Source: Crassaminicella thermophila
Lineage (GTDB): Bacteria; Bacillota; Clostridia; Peptostreptococcales; Thermotaleaceae
NCBI RefSeq assembly: GCF_008152325.1
Contig: NZ_CP042243.1
Coordinates: 2,857,026-2,921,025, forward strand
DNA: 64,000 nt
Reading direction: 5' to 3'
A program made the translations under genes and the position numbers. Position 1 is the stretch's first letter. Every line of letters starts with the position of its first letter. The notes under the pieces were generated by a model that saw only the letters and a list, made by a program, of their open reading frames with translations, searched no databases and was not told where the DNA came from. Positions 7,394-15,585 of this stretch are shown piece after piece.

Positions 7394-8191
7394 TTAAAGC
7401 TCTTTCGCATGTGCATGGCCTTCTCCTACATGTCCAAGAGTTGGTAAAATATTCATAAGTTTTTCAAAATCTTCTTTAGAAAATTTTTCTTTAAGATCAT
7501 TTATATCTACATCTAATTTACCATTCTTTGCAATGTTTGAAAAAGGTTCAAATCCTAATGCATAAACATTTAGCCCATCCTCTAGGGGTGTATCAAAATC
7601 TCCAAACATATGATCGAAATGGAAAGTCATTTCCAAATCAGCTTCCTGCCCTTTATCTACAATTCCTTTTCTTTCATCTCCAATATATTCTCCAGCAAGA
7701 TACTCATATTCTTTATCTAATTTTATACGAAAATCTATATTTTTTCCATCCTTTTGGGCTTTACCTACTAATGTTAAAACAGTATCCTTATTTTCTCCAT
7801 CTGCTGCCTTTACCATTTTCCAACTCAGTGCATTATAGTGCCCTACAGGTGCTTCTACCTTTCCTACAAATACAGGAGTATCTCCCTCTGCCAAATCAAC
7901 AGTTTTTATACCATCTAACGAAACCATAACATCTGCTTTTATTTCTTTTTCACTTTCTGCATCGTAAGGTGGATTTGTCTGATAAGCCTTTATATCTGCA
8001 AGAGTAATATAAACATGATCAAATGTTAAATGCCATCCATCCTTTGATACAAATCCTTCTCTTACAAAATCTTCTCCATTTGCAACAAAAATTAACTGTC
8101 CCTCTTCTGCTGTCTTTTTGCTTGCACCACAGCCTGTCATCATTGTAATAATTAATGCAAAAATCAATACCATTAAAAAATATTTTTTCAT
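7394..8191 (-). CDS. Putative metal-binding lipoprotein, first gene of the nickel importer operon
   Basis: The 265-residue protein has a lipoprotein signal with lipobox MMTGC, so it should be anchored outside the membrane. The mature part contains GWHLTFDHVYITLADIKAY, a FHFDHMFGDFD segment and a histidine-bearing tail HVGEGHAHAKEL. The middle part resembles DUF4382-type domains, but I am not certain. It lies 17 nt before the NikL-like gene in one run with the importer and larBC. A role in capturing nickel outside the cell is my inference; no enzyme motif is visible. The ribosome binding site is AAAGGAGGAG. Confidence 0.75.
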   Translation of the reverse strand: MKKYFLMVLIFALIITMMTGCGASKKTAEEGQLIFVANGEDFVREGFVSKDGWHLTFDHVYITLADIKAYQTNPPYDAESEKEIKADVMVSLDGIKTVDLAEGDTPVFVGKVEAPVGHYNALSWKMVKAADGENKDTVLTLVGKAQKDGKNIDFRIKLDKEYEYLAGEYIGDERKGIVDKGQEADLEMTFHFDHMFGDFDTPLEDGLNVYALGFEPFSNIAKNGKLDVDINDLKEKFSKEDFEKLMNILPTLGHVGEGHAHAKEL

Positions 8192-8218
8192 ATTTTCTCC
8201 TCCTTTTAATATTTTTCA

Positions 8219-8262
8219 CAAAAATAACCATGAAGTCTATCAATATAGAAACCTTCATGGTT
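8219..8262 (-). terminator. Terminator downstream of the DUF3842 gene
   Basis: A 10-bp perfect stem (8226-8235 with 8253-8262) starts at the stop codon and is followed on the minus strand by ATTTTTG. It separates the DUF3842 gene from the nickel/Lar run. Confidence 0.75.
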
Positions 8263-8672
8263 TAATCCTTAACCTTATTAAGTTCATCAACAATAAACAT
8301 AATCATATCACTAAGCTTAAAATCCATTGTACCTACAATATGTACATTGCACCTATTAAGAGGTAGTAATATTTTTCTAGCACAACTGTTTGCAATGGCT
8401 TCTGCCACAGAAGGGGTAATTTCTCCCATCATTGCATTTGCCACAATAATTGCTATAGGCCCAATGATTACATCTACTTTCTGGCTCATAACCTTTATGG
8501 CATTCTCCCCTGTTGCTCCAGCATGGGCACCACCTTTGATCATATTAGAGGTTGCAAGGGAATTCGTTCCCAAAGCGATGATTTCTATATCACCCTCAAA
8601 ATTTACTCTAACCTTCTCAATTATGGATTTGCCCAGACCTCCGCCTTGTCCGTCAATTACAGCAATCTTCAT
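8262..8672 (-). CDS. DUF3842 family protein
   Basis: The 136-residue protein starts MKIAVIDGQGGGLGKSIIEK, a glycine-rich nucleotide-binding-like opening. It continues with IEIIALGTNSLATSNMIKGGA, VIIGPIAIIVANAMMGEITP and PLNRCNVHIVG. This pattern matches DUF3842, a family common in anaerobic Firmicutes with no known function. No signal peptide or membrane segment is seen. It stands between the yabE-like gene and the nickel importer, in the same direction as both, and ends in its own terminator. A link to metal uptake is possible only by position. Confidence 0.85.
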   Translation of the reverse strand: MKIAVIDGQGGGLGKSIIEKVRVNFEGDIEIIALGTNSLATSNMIKGGAHAGATGENAIKVMSQKVDVIIGPIAIIVANAMMGEITPSVAEAIANSCARKILLPLNRCNVHIVGTMDFKLSDMIMFIVDELNKVKD

Positions 8673-8745
8673 TATCTACCCCCTTTACATAATATTGCAT
8701 TTTCACATCATTATACCATATTTATAAAAAATTTTGTAGATACAA

Positions 8746-8773
8746 ATCAAGACAGGAAAATCCTGTCTTGATT
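8746..8773 (-). terminator. Terminator of the yabE-like gene
   Basis: A perfect 13-bp stem (8746-8758 with 8761-8773) overlaps the stop codon. The T-tract downstream on the minus strand is weak (TTTGTATCT). Confidence 0.65.
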
Positions 8774-9803
8774 ATTCTAAAATATAAACCATTACCTTTC
8801 TTTTTCCATATTTTGCTACATCATTCGGGCTCTCAAAATACAAATCAATCCTATTTCCTTTTATAGCCCCACCTGTATCCTCTGCACTAGCAAATCCATA
8901 ATCCTTTGACCCATCAAGAGCTTCTATATACAGCTTAGTTCCTAGAGGAATCACTCTTGGATCTACTGCTACAACCCCTGGTCTTACCTTTGTACCACTT
9001 CTAGTGATACCATAATAAGGATCTCCTGGGTGTTTTCCAGTACTTGCAAAAGTAGCATCATAAGCTGTTGCCGTCATCTTGATAGCTTTCTTTACTCTTA
9101 TATTTCCCCTAGAAGTAGCAACATACAAAGCTGTTCCTTTTTCAACTATTTCCTTCTGAGGACTCACAATAACTTTTTCTTCTATTAATTCTTTAGATAC
9201 TTCCTTTCCATCTTCATACACAACCTTATACTTTGCTTCTCTTTCTCCATTTTTTCCTTGTTGAATCAGATTAACCTTTCCTTTATCTAATTTGTCACTA
9301 TATTGAATGACACTTTCAAAGGGAATAATTTCTTTCTTAGAAACAATCTCTTCATCTACTTTTACAACTGTTATAGTTTCATATTTTTCTACCTTTTCAT
9401 CTAATCCTGGCATCACTTTATCATCATCATCAACTATAATAGAATATTCATCTAATATGTCTTTTACCTTTTCATTAGCTGTCAGTACTTCTTCTAATTT
9501 TCCTTCTAGCTGGATATTTACTGGGTGAGCTCTTTCAATGGCAATAACCATGCCATCCTTTACCTTGCTTTTTAATGGGATAGATACCTTATCATGTTCA
9601 TTAAGTGTTATATTTCCTTTCTTAATTGCATCTGCTACATCTCCTAATCTTACACAAACCTTTACTTTCTTTTCTCCATCTTTAATAATGACCTCTTTTT
9701 TCATCCCATAGCTCACAGAAAAAATTCCTATCAGCAAAACAATCCCTAGAATCATCAAATTTCTTTTTGTAAAAAATTTGACGTTCCTACTCTCTGTTTC
9801 CAT
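8772..9803 (-). CDS. yabE: YabE-like cell-wall protein: DUF348, G5 and 3D domains
   Basis: This 343-residue secreted or anchored protein has one N-terminal membrane segment (NLMILGIVLLIGIFSVSYG, about 15-33). Ubiquitin-like DUF348 repeats follow (about 45-150), then a G5 domain around 150-230 (ETITVVKVDEEIVSKKEIIPF). It ends in a 3D domain (MTATAYDA through DTGGAIKGNRIDLYF) whose three conserved aspartates are D280-D325-D333-like. Such proteins act on peptidoglycan, as in YabE and the Rpf/Sps families. In B. subtilis yabE lies between tatD and rnmV, and this copy is on the same side of tatD. A consensus promoter lies at 9933-9961, giving a leader of about 120 nt. Confidence 0.88.
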   Translation of the reverse strand: METESRNVKFFTKRNLMILGIVLLIGIFSVSYGMKKEVIIKDGEKKVKVCVRLGDVADAIKKGNITLNEHDKVSIPLKSKVKDGMVIAIERAHPVNIQLEGKLEEVLTANEKVKDILDEYSIIVDDDDKVMPGLDEKVEKYETITVVKVDEEIVSKKEIIPFESVIQYSDKLDKGKVNLIQQGKNGEREAKYKVVYEDGKEVSKELIEEKVIVSPQKEIVEKGTALYVATSRGNIRVKKAIKMTATAYDATFASTGKHPGDPYYGITRSGTKVRPGVVAVDPRVIPLGTKLYIEALDGSKDYGFASAEDTGGAIKGNRIDLYFESPNDVAKYGKRKVMVYILE

Positions 9804-9932
9804 GTCTTTTACCCTCCTTTTTTAAACATAGGAAACACTGCTTATTAATGTGGTCCTTGTAAATTCTTACAGACACCACCAAAATTATCCTTAAAATGGA
9901 ATATTTTGTTTTTGTCTAGAACAATCTATAGT

Positions 9933-9961
9933 ATTCTACACAAAAAATCTTCGTGAGTCAA
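9933..9961 (-). promoter_or_regulatory. Sigma-A promoter of the yabE-like gene
   Basis: On the minus strand, TTGACT (9956-9961), a 17-nt spacer and TAGAAT (9933-9938). Confidence 0.75.
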
Positions 9962-10150
9962 ATTTTTGCTTATTATTTCCATATTATTTCCACGATTTAA
10001 TATTCTATACATTTACAACCTTCGTCATATTTCCCGGGAAATTTTTAAAAATTTATAAAAGGCCTTTAATCCCCCTCACAATTTTATATTATATGCTCCT
10101 CATTTCCACTTATGCATACTTTTTATTTGTATCAGGAAATAATTCCCATA
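9962..10150. other. Intergenic, no gene seen
   Basis: AT-rich sequence between the yabE promoter and the terminator of the coiled-coil gene. I see no open frame with a ribosome binding site and no clear RNA structure. Confidence 0.5.
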
Positions 10151-10192
10151 ATAAAAGCTTCAATTTCTATTTTTAGAAATTGAAGCTTTTAT
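10151..10192 (-). terminator. Terminator of the coiled-coil gene
   Basis: A 19-bp perfect stem (10151-10169 with 10174-10192) with a 4-nt loop lies directly after the stop codon. Confidence 0.85.
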
Positions 10193-10195
10193 CTT

Positions 10196-10657
10196 TCACT
10201 TTACTTCCCTAAGATTTCTTTTTAGCTCAATAATACTATTATCATTATGCAATACCTTCATAGTAAGATTATTAACATCTACTTGAAGATTTTCTATTTT
10301 TTCATCCATTTTATCTAGCTTGTCATGAATTACTTCTCTATTATCATATAATCCTCTAATCTTATCCGTAATTTCATTTTCTATTTTTAGCTCTAGTCCT
10401 TTTATATCTTCTTTTAATTCTTTTCTTGTGTCCCTTAATTCCTGTTTAAGATCCTTTACTTCTTCTCTTGTATCCTTTAATTCTTGTTTAAGGTCCTTTA
10501 CTTCTTCTCTTGTATCCTTTAATTCTTGTCTAATCTCTTTTATATCTTCTTTTAATTCTTCTTTTGTATTTTTTAAATCATTAGCTATATTGTCAATCTT
10601 TCCCGTTAAGTCTGTATACATAGTTTCTAGGAGATTTAATATTTTTCCCTCATTATT
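10196..10657 (-). CDS. Coiled-coil protein with internal heptad repeats
   Basis: The start is ATG 10655-10657 (MNNEGKILNLLETMY), with GGAAAGG 9 nt upstream. The 153-residue product is almost all coiled coil: KEELKEDIKEIRQELKDTRE, then repeated EVKDLKQELKDTR heptads. It is rich in Lys and Glu and lacks signal peptide or membrane segment. It resembles small clostridial coiled-coil proteins of unknown function. Two likely relatives lie at 14830-15027 and, decayed, at 16511-16858. The gene forms a single unit with its own terminator. I cannot assign a function. Confidence 0.75.
   Translation of the reverse strand, partial: NNEGKILNLLETMYTDLTGKIDNIANDLKNTKEELKEDIKEIRQELKDTREEVKDLKQELKDTREEVKDLKQELRDTRKELKEDIKGLELKIENEITDKIRGLYDNREVIHDKLDKMDEKIENLQVDVNNLTMKVLHNDNSIIELKRNLREVK
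10424..10531. repeat. 42-bp tandem repeat coding for heptads
   Basis: Units starting near 10424, 10466 and 10508 (TCTTGTATCCTTTAATTC and variants) repeat with a period of 42 bp, i.e. 14 codons or two heptads, inside the coiled-coil gene. Confidence 0.8.
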
Positions 10658-10690
10658 CATAGGCTTCATCCTTTCCGTTACAAAAAACTT

Positions 10691-10730
10691 CAAAAGTTAT
10701 CTAAAGTAAACGTTCTTTTTATATTTCATT
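10691..10730 (+). repeat. Dispersed AACGTTC repeat, copy 1
   Basis: The copy reads CAAAAGTTATCTAAAGTAAA then CGTTCTTTTTATATTTC. It belongs to a family seen again near 10.85, 41.95, 42.07, 42.87, 48.15 and 54.7 kb. Confidence 0.75.
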
Positions 10731-10836
10731 TTATCATTTTTTTACTATAAAAAAAAGTATAGGACAACACACACTATCCTACACTCAAGACTGTAGACAA
10801 AATAAAATTAAAGATAAACAATATCGATATTAAAAA

Positions 10837-10879
10837 AAGAAATATAAAAAGATAAATGAACGTTCTTTTTATATTTCTT
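10837..10879. repeat. Dispersed AACGTTC repeat, palindromic copy 2
   Basis: A 15-bp perfect inverted repeat (10837-10851 with 10865-10879) flanks GAACG; the right half matches the family sequence CGTTCTTTTTATATTTC. Confidence 0.75.
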
Positions 10880-10900
10880 CTTAAAATTGTTTATATATAT

Positions 10901-11110
10901 TATGAATTTAAAAATAAAAGCGAATAATTACAAAGCTTTAGTAAAGAAAACTTGATGAAGAATTTCAGAAAAATCCGTAGGCTTAGCATGGACGCTAAGC
11001 CAGCATCCTACAAGACAGGATGTCTTGATTAGGTGCGTTAGGATTTTTCTAAATTATGAATCTTAGTTTTATCTAAAGCTTTGTTTATGAGCGTTATTTT
11101 AAAATTCATT
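10901..11110. repeat. 210-bp palindromic element after tatD (MITE-like or structured RNA)
   Basis: Two arms of about 75-80 nt are imperfect inverted repeats: the left arm starts TATGAATTTAAAAATAA, and the right arm ends TTATTTTAAAATTCATT. The centre holds two perfect hairpins: GGCTTAGC/GCTAAGCC (10980-11001) and CATCCT/AGGATG (about 11004-11022). The right end runs into the tatD stop codon. It contains no open frame. Confidence 0.7.
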
Positions 11111-11876
11111 ATTTTATCCCAAAAAACCTCTTAGCATTTTCCGTTGTTTGATAAGCCACTTCTTCAAAAGATATACCCTTTATCTGTGCAATCTTTTCTG
11201 CCACATACTTTACATAAGCCATTTCATTTCTCTTTCCTCTAAAAGGAACAGGAGTTAAATAAGGTGAATCTGTTTCAATAAATAAATACTCTAAAGGAAT
11301 TTTTTCCACAACCTCTACCGTTTTTCTTGCATTTTTAAAAGTAATAGGTCCTGCAATAGAAATATATGCACCCAAATTGATATATTGTCTTGCAAGCTCT
11401 GCACTTCCAGAAAAACAATGAAGCACTACTCCTGTATCAAAAGCTTTTTCTTCCTTTAAAATTCGCATAACATCATCATTTGCTTCCCTATCATGAATAA
11501 TAATTGGAAGCTTTACTTCCTTTGCCAAAGCAATCTGCTTTCTAAAAACTTCTCTTTGAACATCCCTCGGAGAATGATCATAATGAAAATCTAGTCCTAT
11601 TTCTCCAATAGCTACAACCTTAGGCTTTTTAGCAAGTCCCTTTAAAAGAGCTAAGGTCATATCATCCACATCCTTTGCATCATGAGGATGCACACCTACT
11701 GCTGCATAAACCATATCATACTCATTAGCTAGCTCTACAGCTTTTACAGAAGTCTCAAAATCTGCTCCTGGATTTAAAATATAAGATATTCCATTCTCTA
11801 TTGCATTTTCTAAAACTTGATTCCGATCCTTATCAAATCTTTTATCATCCAAATGTGCATGAGAATCAAACAACAC
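11109..11876 (-). CDS. tatD: TatD family metal-dependent DNase
   Basis: This TatD/YabD hydrolase is a TIM-barrel enzyme with 3'-5' exonuclease or DNase activity in characterised relatives. The 255-residue protein has the metal-binding start DSHAHLDD (about 4-11), VGVHPHD (about 61-67), IGEIGLDFHYD (Glu and His ligands, about 91-101), IIIHDRE, VLHCFSGS and ETDSPYLTP near the C-terminus. It follows metG by 13 nt in the same direction, the same order as metS-yabD in B. subtilis. The 210-bp palindrome at its 3' end probably ends the transcript. Confidence 0.95.
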   Translation of the reverse strand: MLFDSHAHLDDKRFDKDRNQVLENAIENGISYILNPGADFETSVKAVELANEYDMVYAAVGVHPHDAKDVDDMTLALLKGLAKKPKVVAIGEIGLDFHYDHSPRDVQREVFRKQIALAKEVKLPIIIHDREANDDVMRILKEEKAFDTGVVLHCFSGSAELARQYINLGAYISIAGPITFKNARKTVEVVEKIPLEYLFIETDSPYLTPVPFRGKRNEMAYVKYVAEKIAQIKGISFEEVAYQTTENAKRFFGIK

Positions 11877-11889
11877 AACATTTCCCCCT

Positions 11890-13815
11890 TTAGCTTACTA
11901 CTGCTCCATCTTCAATATCTGCTGTAACCAAAGTTAATTTTTCTCCATCTGCTGCAGCTAAAATCATTCCTCTTGATTCTTCTCCTCTAAGCTTAATTGG
12001 TTTTAGGTTTGTTACAACAATAACCTTTCTTCCTACTAATTCATCTGGCTTATAATATTTTGCAATACCAGATACAATTTGTCTTACCTCATCACCAATC
12101 TTTACTTGAGATACCAACAGCTTATCAGCCTTTGGATGCTTTTTACACTCTACAATCTGACCTACCTTTAAATCAACCTTATCAAAATCATCAATTGTAA
12201 TTTCAGGCTTTTGTACAACTTCTTTCTTTTTCGGTTCCTCTTTCTTATTAGAAGCTGCTAAGCTTTCTAATTCCTTTGCCACATCTATTCTTGGGAATAG
12301 GGCTTCTGTTTTGTTTACCTTAACCCCACTTGGAAGCTTACCAAATTCAAAAGTATCTTCCCAAGAAGTTCCCTGACCATGATCAATACCTAACTGCACC
12401 CATATCTTTTTAGAAGTCGTATGCATAAATGGAAGAATCAATATAGATATGATTCTAATAGAATCTGCTAAATTATAAAGTATAGTATCTAATCTATCCT
12501 TATTAGCATCATCCTTTGCTAAAATCCATGGCGTTGTTTCATCAATATATTTATTAGTTCTTCTTACAAGCTTCCAGATTTCTTCTAATGCATTGCTAAA
12601 ATCTAATGCATTCATTCTTTCCTCAACCTTTGCAGAAACACTTGTTGCAATATTTTTTAAATCTTCATCAAATTCTCCTAAAACCTTAGCAGCTGGAATA
12701 ATTCCTCCGTTGTACTTATCAATCATCGCAACCGTTCTACTTACTAAGTTTCCTAAATCATTAGCTAAATCTGAGTTTATTCTGTTTAATAATACTTCAT
12801 TTGTAAATACGCCATCTTGACCAAAAGAATATTCTCTAAGCAAGAAATATTTAAGTGCATCTACACCATATCTTTCTACTAATACAACAGGATCTACAAC
12901 ATTTCCTTTTGACTTTGACATTTTTCCTCCCTCAAGAAGAATCCATCCATGTCCAAATACCTTCTTAGGAAGAGGAATATCAAGAGCCATTAACATTGCT
13001 GGCCAAATAATAGTATGGAATCTTACAATCTCTTTTCCTACAAGGTGAATATCTGCAGGCCAATACTTTTTATATTTTCCATCTACCTCTTCTGGATATC
13101 CTAATGCTGTAATATAGTTTGATAATGCATCTAACCAAACATATATTACATGCTTTTCATCAAGAGGAACCTTAATCCCCCAGTCAAAGCTTGTTCTAGA
13201 AATACATAAATCCTCAAGCCCAGGCTTTATGAAGTTATTAATCATTTCATTTCTTCTAGATGCAGGCTCTAAGAATTCAGGATGTTCTTCAAATAGCTGT
13301 AACAATCTATCTTGATATTTTGATAACTTAAAAAAGTAAGCTTCTTCTTTTGTCAATTCTACTGGTCTACCACAGTCAGGACATTTTCCATCAACTATTT
13401 GTGTTTCTGTCCAAAAGGCTTCACAAGGCGTACAATACCATCCTTCATATTCTCCTTTGTAAATATCACCTTTTTCATAAAGCTTTTTAAAAATCTCCTG
13501 TACCCTTCTTTTATGATCCTCATCTGTAGTCCTTATAAAGTGATCATAAGAAATCTCCATAGTCTCCCAAAGCTTTTTGATTCCTTCAACAATTCCATCA
13601 ATATAAGCCTTTGGCTCCATTCCCTTCTCTTGAGCTACTCTTTGTAGCTTTTGTCCATGCTCATCTGTACCTGTTAAAAACATAACATCATATCCTGTAA
13701 GTCTTTTAAATCTTGCCATAGCATCAGCTGCTACAGTCGTATAAGTATGTCCAATATGAAGATTAGAACTTGGATAATAAATAGGTGTTGTAATATAAAA
13801 ACTACCTTTGCTCAT
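11890..13815 (-). CDS. metG: Methionyl-tRNA synthetase
   Basis: MetG charges tRNA-Met. I place the start at ATG 13813-13815 ([14 protein letters not shown]), with an AGGAGG site 10 nt upstream; a longer in-frame start has none. The 641-residue protein has the class I signatures HIGHTYT and KMSKSKGN, and a zinc knuckle-type CPDCGRP motif in the connective domain. The C-terminus is a tRNA-binding domain (about 540-641, [15 protein letters not shown]), as in dimeric MetG. A T-box leader lies upstream at 14124-14390. A small membrane-protein gene between them overlaps the metG start by 14 nt. Confidence 0.96.
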   Translation of the reverse strand: MSKGSFYITTPIYYPSSNLHIGHTYTTVAADAMARFKRLTGYDVMFLTGTDEHGQKLQRVAQEKGMEPKAYIDGIVEGIKKLWETMEISYDHFIRTTDEDHKRRVQEIFKKLYEKGDIYKGEYEGWYCTPCEAFWTETQIVDGKCPDCGRPVELTKEEAYFFKLSKYQDRLLQLFEEHPEFLEPASRRNEMINNFIKPGLEDLCISRTSFDWGIKVPLDEKHVIYVWLDALSNYITALGYPEEVDGKYKKYWPADIHLVGKEIVRFHTIIWPAMLMALDIPLPKKVFGHGWILLEGGKMSKSKGNVVDPVVLVERYGVDALKYFLLREYSFGQDGVFTNEVLLNRINSDLANDLGNLVSRTVAMIDKYNGGIIPAAKVLGEFDEDLKNIATSVSAKVEERMNALDFSNALEEIWKLVRRTNKYIDETTPWILAKDDANKDRLDTILYNLADSIRIISILILPFMHTTSKKIWVQLGIDHGQGTSWEDTFEFGKLPSGVKVNKTEALFPRIDVAKELESLAASNKKEEPKKKEVVQKPEITIDDFDKVDLKVGQIVECKKHPKADKLLVSQVKIGDEVRQIVSGIAKYYKPDELVGRKVIVVTNLKPIKLRGEESRGMILAAADGEKLTLVTADIEDGAVVS

Positions 13816-14101
13816 AACTTCTTTTCCTCCTCTTTCTCTTTTTTCGCTTAATTTCATTTTTGCATTTTTTCCACTCTACTATACCGCAAAAAACCATAAA
13901 ACAATGGCCTACAAAGGTGATGCCTAACTTGTTATACGCTTCTGTCTTTATGTACTTTATAACAATAATTGAAAAAGCCTCTGGGTCAAATAAAATAACT
14001 GTAAGGGCTACAACAATATAAATTATTGAAATAAATATAAATCCAATCAAATATCCATAAATAAACCTTAAAAGAAGCCCCATTTGTTTCCCAAGCGACA
14101 A
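13802..14101 (-). CDS. Small membrane protein between the T-box and metG
   Basis: A 99-residue frame has two hydrophobic segments: [21 protein letters not shown] (about 13-33) and a weaker [17 protein letters not shown] (about 58-74). It ends in a very basic tail ([10 protein letters not shown]). The 3' end overlaps the metG start by 14 nt, so it could couple translation to metG. The ATG has a GAGAGGTGATGTAATT region upstream. I do not recognise a family. Because it sits between the T-box and metG, it should share the methionine-tRNA control. The chance that it is only a spacer ORF is moderate. Confidence 0.6.
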   Translation of the reverse strand: MSLGKQMGLLLRFIYGYLIGFIFISIIYIVVALTVILFDPEAFSIIVIKYIKTEAYNKLGITFVGHCFMVFCGIVEWKKCKNEIKRKKRKRRKRSYEQR

Positions 14102-14123
14102 TTACATCACCTCTCTTTAAATC

Positions 14124-14390
14124 AAAAAAACCCCATCCCTATCTAAAGGGACGAGGTTGTTCTCGCGTTACCACCCTAATTTATCCTTGTTTCACAACAA
14201 AGACCTCTATAAGTGACTAGGATCACCTTGCAGCATTAACGGACGCAACTCCGGCATAACCTAAAGCTAATTCTCTCAGCCATGCAGTTTAGGGACCATC
14301 TTCAGTATATTCCTTCGTACCAGCTCTCATCTTCCCTGGCTCTCTGTAACGCTATCATATACCTACTCTTCCCATCATTACTTTTTAGAT
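14124..14390 (-). promoter_or_regulatory. T-box leader controlling metG
   Basis: The minus strand carries the T-box core AGGGTGGTAACGCG (14164-14177), which pairs with uncharged tRNA ends. A 10-bp terminator stem (14131-14140 with 14147-14156, G-U pairs included) follows with seven T (14124-14130). Upstream lies a stem I region with AGTA and GAAGATGG; the ATG in the latter is a plausible methionine specifier. Uncharged tRNA-Met would favour the antiterminator and allow metG expression. Confidence 0.92.
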
Positions 14391-14497
14391 ATAAATTTAG
14401 TATATATACTAATTTATAAAAATATACACCTATTGTCAAGATTTTCTGTAATCTTATGCACAAAAATAGACAGACTGTTTTGTAGCCTGTCCAATTA

Positions 14498-14754
14498 TCA
14501 CTTTATAATAAGAGTAGCTAAAATTCCTAGCAAAGGAATTTCTAAAAATGCACTAGTCAGTATAAGTGCTTCTTTTTCTTTAAATACCAGCTGATTTCCT
14601 GCTATAGTCTGATCTTTTGCTTTTTTCTCTCTTCCTCTGACAAAGCCATATATTCATTTTTTGCCTCTTTAATCAATCCATTAAGCTTCCCTTCAAACTC
14701 CACTCTTAAAGCTTCAAACTGAGCTGTATAATTTGCTACAATCTCATCCTCCAA
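14498..14754 (-). pseudogene. Frameshifted small gene of unknown function
   Basis: The first frame reads LEDEIVANYTAQFEALRVEF through SEEERKKQKIRL and stops. One frame over, the text continues AKDQTIAGNQLVFKEKEALI through LEIPLLGILATLIIK to the stop at 14498-14500. The break falls at an A6 run (14621-14626); a seventh A would restore one protein of about 85 residues with a hydrophobic C-terminus. No good start codon remains: the 5' end runs into a REP-like palindrome at 14755-14781. I do not recognise the family. Confidence 0.6.
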
Positions 14755-14781
14755 TATGACAGGGGACGGTTTCCTGTCATA
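14755..14781. repeat. REP-like palindrome, copy 1
   Basis: TATGACAGG (14755-14763) and CCTGTCATA (14773-14781) flank GGACGGTTT. Member of the GACAAGGGACGGTTCCTTGTC-type family, here in the GGGACGG orientation. Confidence 0.85.
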
Positions 14782-14829
14782 TAGCTTCTACTTTATTAAT
14801 TGTAAATTTTTCTTTAATTTAAATAAATC

Positions 14830-15027
14830 TTATTCTGTTTGCTGTTCTTTATGCTTAATAAAATCCATATCATCAGACATTTTCTCTATTTTCATATTAA
14901 TTTCTGTTATATCTTCTGTTATTTTAGCTGTATGTTTATAAACAGAATCTAATTTCTTCTCTATTCTGTTTTGCCCTTCTTTAAGTTCTTTTAATTCACT
15001 CAATATTTGTTTTAGTATTTCATCCAT
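14830..15027 (-). CDS. Short coiled-coil protein
   Basis: The 65-residue protein (MDEILKQILSELKELKEGQN, then NRIEKKLDSVYKHTAKITED) is one continuous amphipathic coiled coil with no membrane segment. An upstream GGAG lies 8 nt before the ATG. It looks like a shortened relative of the coiled-coil proteins at 10196-10657 and 16511-16858. REP-like palindromes lie on both sides (14755-14781 and 15215-15247). Function unknown. Confidence 0.65.
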   Translation of the reverse strand: MDEILKQILSELKELKEGQNRIEKKLDSVYKHTAKITEDITEINMKIEKMSDDMDFIKHKEQQTE

Positions 15028-15214
15028 ATTAACAACTCCAACTTCACAATATAAAATTTATTTTCTACATATATCCATAGCTAATACGAATAACGAGCGA
15101 TCTCTTGTCATATTTTAGCATAGACATTTGTATAACTTAAAACTAAGCAACTAACTTGCTTAATTCTTGCATTTGCTATTTTAATTATAGCATAATTATA
15201 AGTATATAAAAAAA

Positions 15215-15247
15215 ATATGTGACAAGGAACCGTTTCTTGTCACATAT
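15215..15247. repeat. REP-like palindrome, copy 2
   Basis: ATATGTGACAAG (15215-15226) and CTTGTCACATAT (15236-15247) form a perfect 12-bp stem around GAACCGTTT. It lies just after the MNT gene and could act as its terminator. Confidence 0.85.
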
Positions 15248-15263
15248 GTAGCCTCACCTTCTT

Positions 15264-15569
15264 TTATTTTTCAAAAATAACCTTTCCTACTCTATCAATA
15301 TGCTCCTTTAACTCTTTATGTCTCAAATGCGTATAATCAACTATATCAAAAAAATATGGTAATGGCCCCTCTTCTTCTAACATTGAATGAAGGGCCGATA
15401 ATGTATCAAAGGTTATATTCTCTCCGTAAATAGCTATATCAACATCTGAACCAGGTTTGTAATTCCCCTTTGCTCTTGATCCAAATATTACAGCTCTTTC
15501 TATCTCATTAAATTTTTTTATAATATCAACAATATAATCTAAATCAGAGGCTCTTAATCCGAAATTCAT
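15264..15569 (-). CDS. MNT-type minimal nucleotidyltransferase
   Basis: The 101-residue protein is a minimal nucleotidyltransferase. The motif GSRAKGNYKPGSDVDIAIYG (about 31-50) holds the glycine-serine loop and the two metal-binding aspartates; a third acidic position is in FFDIVDYTHL (about 74-83). It follows the HEPN partner gene by 16 nt. HEPN/MNT pairs are toxin-antitoxin modules in which the MNT protein can modify and silence the HEPN RNase (family knowledge). All catalytic residues appear intact here. Confidence 0.88.
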   Translation of the reverse strand: MNFGLRASDLDYIVDIIKKFNEIERAVIFGSRAKGNYKPGSDVDIAIYGENITFDTLSALHSMLEEEGPLPYFFDIVDYTHLRHKELKEHIDRVGKVIFEK

Positions 15570-15585
15570 AGTAATTCACCCATCT

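Noticed and set aside
8192..8261. A cobalamin or NiCo riboswitch before the metal importer
   Set aside because: The gap is only 70 nt and holds a simple terminator hairpin; no riboswitch core is seen.
10424..10531. A CRISPR-like regular repeat
   Set aside because: Units are tandem with no spacers and are in coding phase with heptads of a coiled coil.
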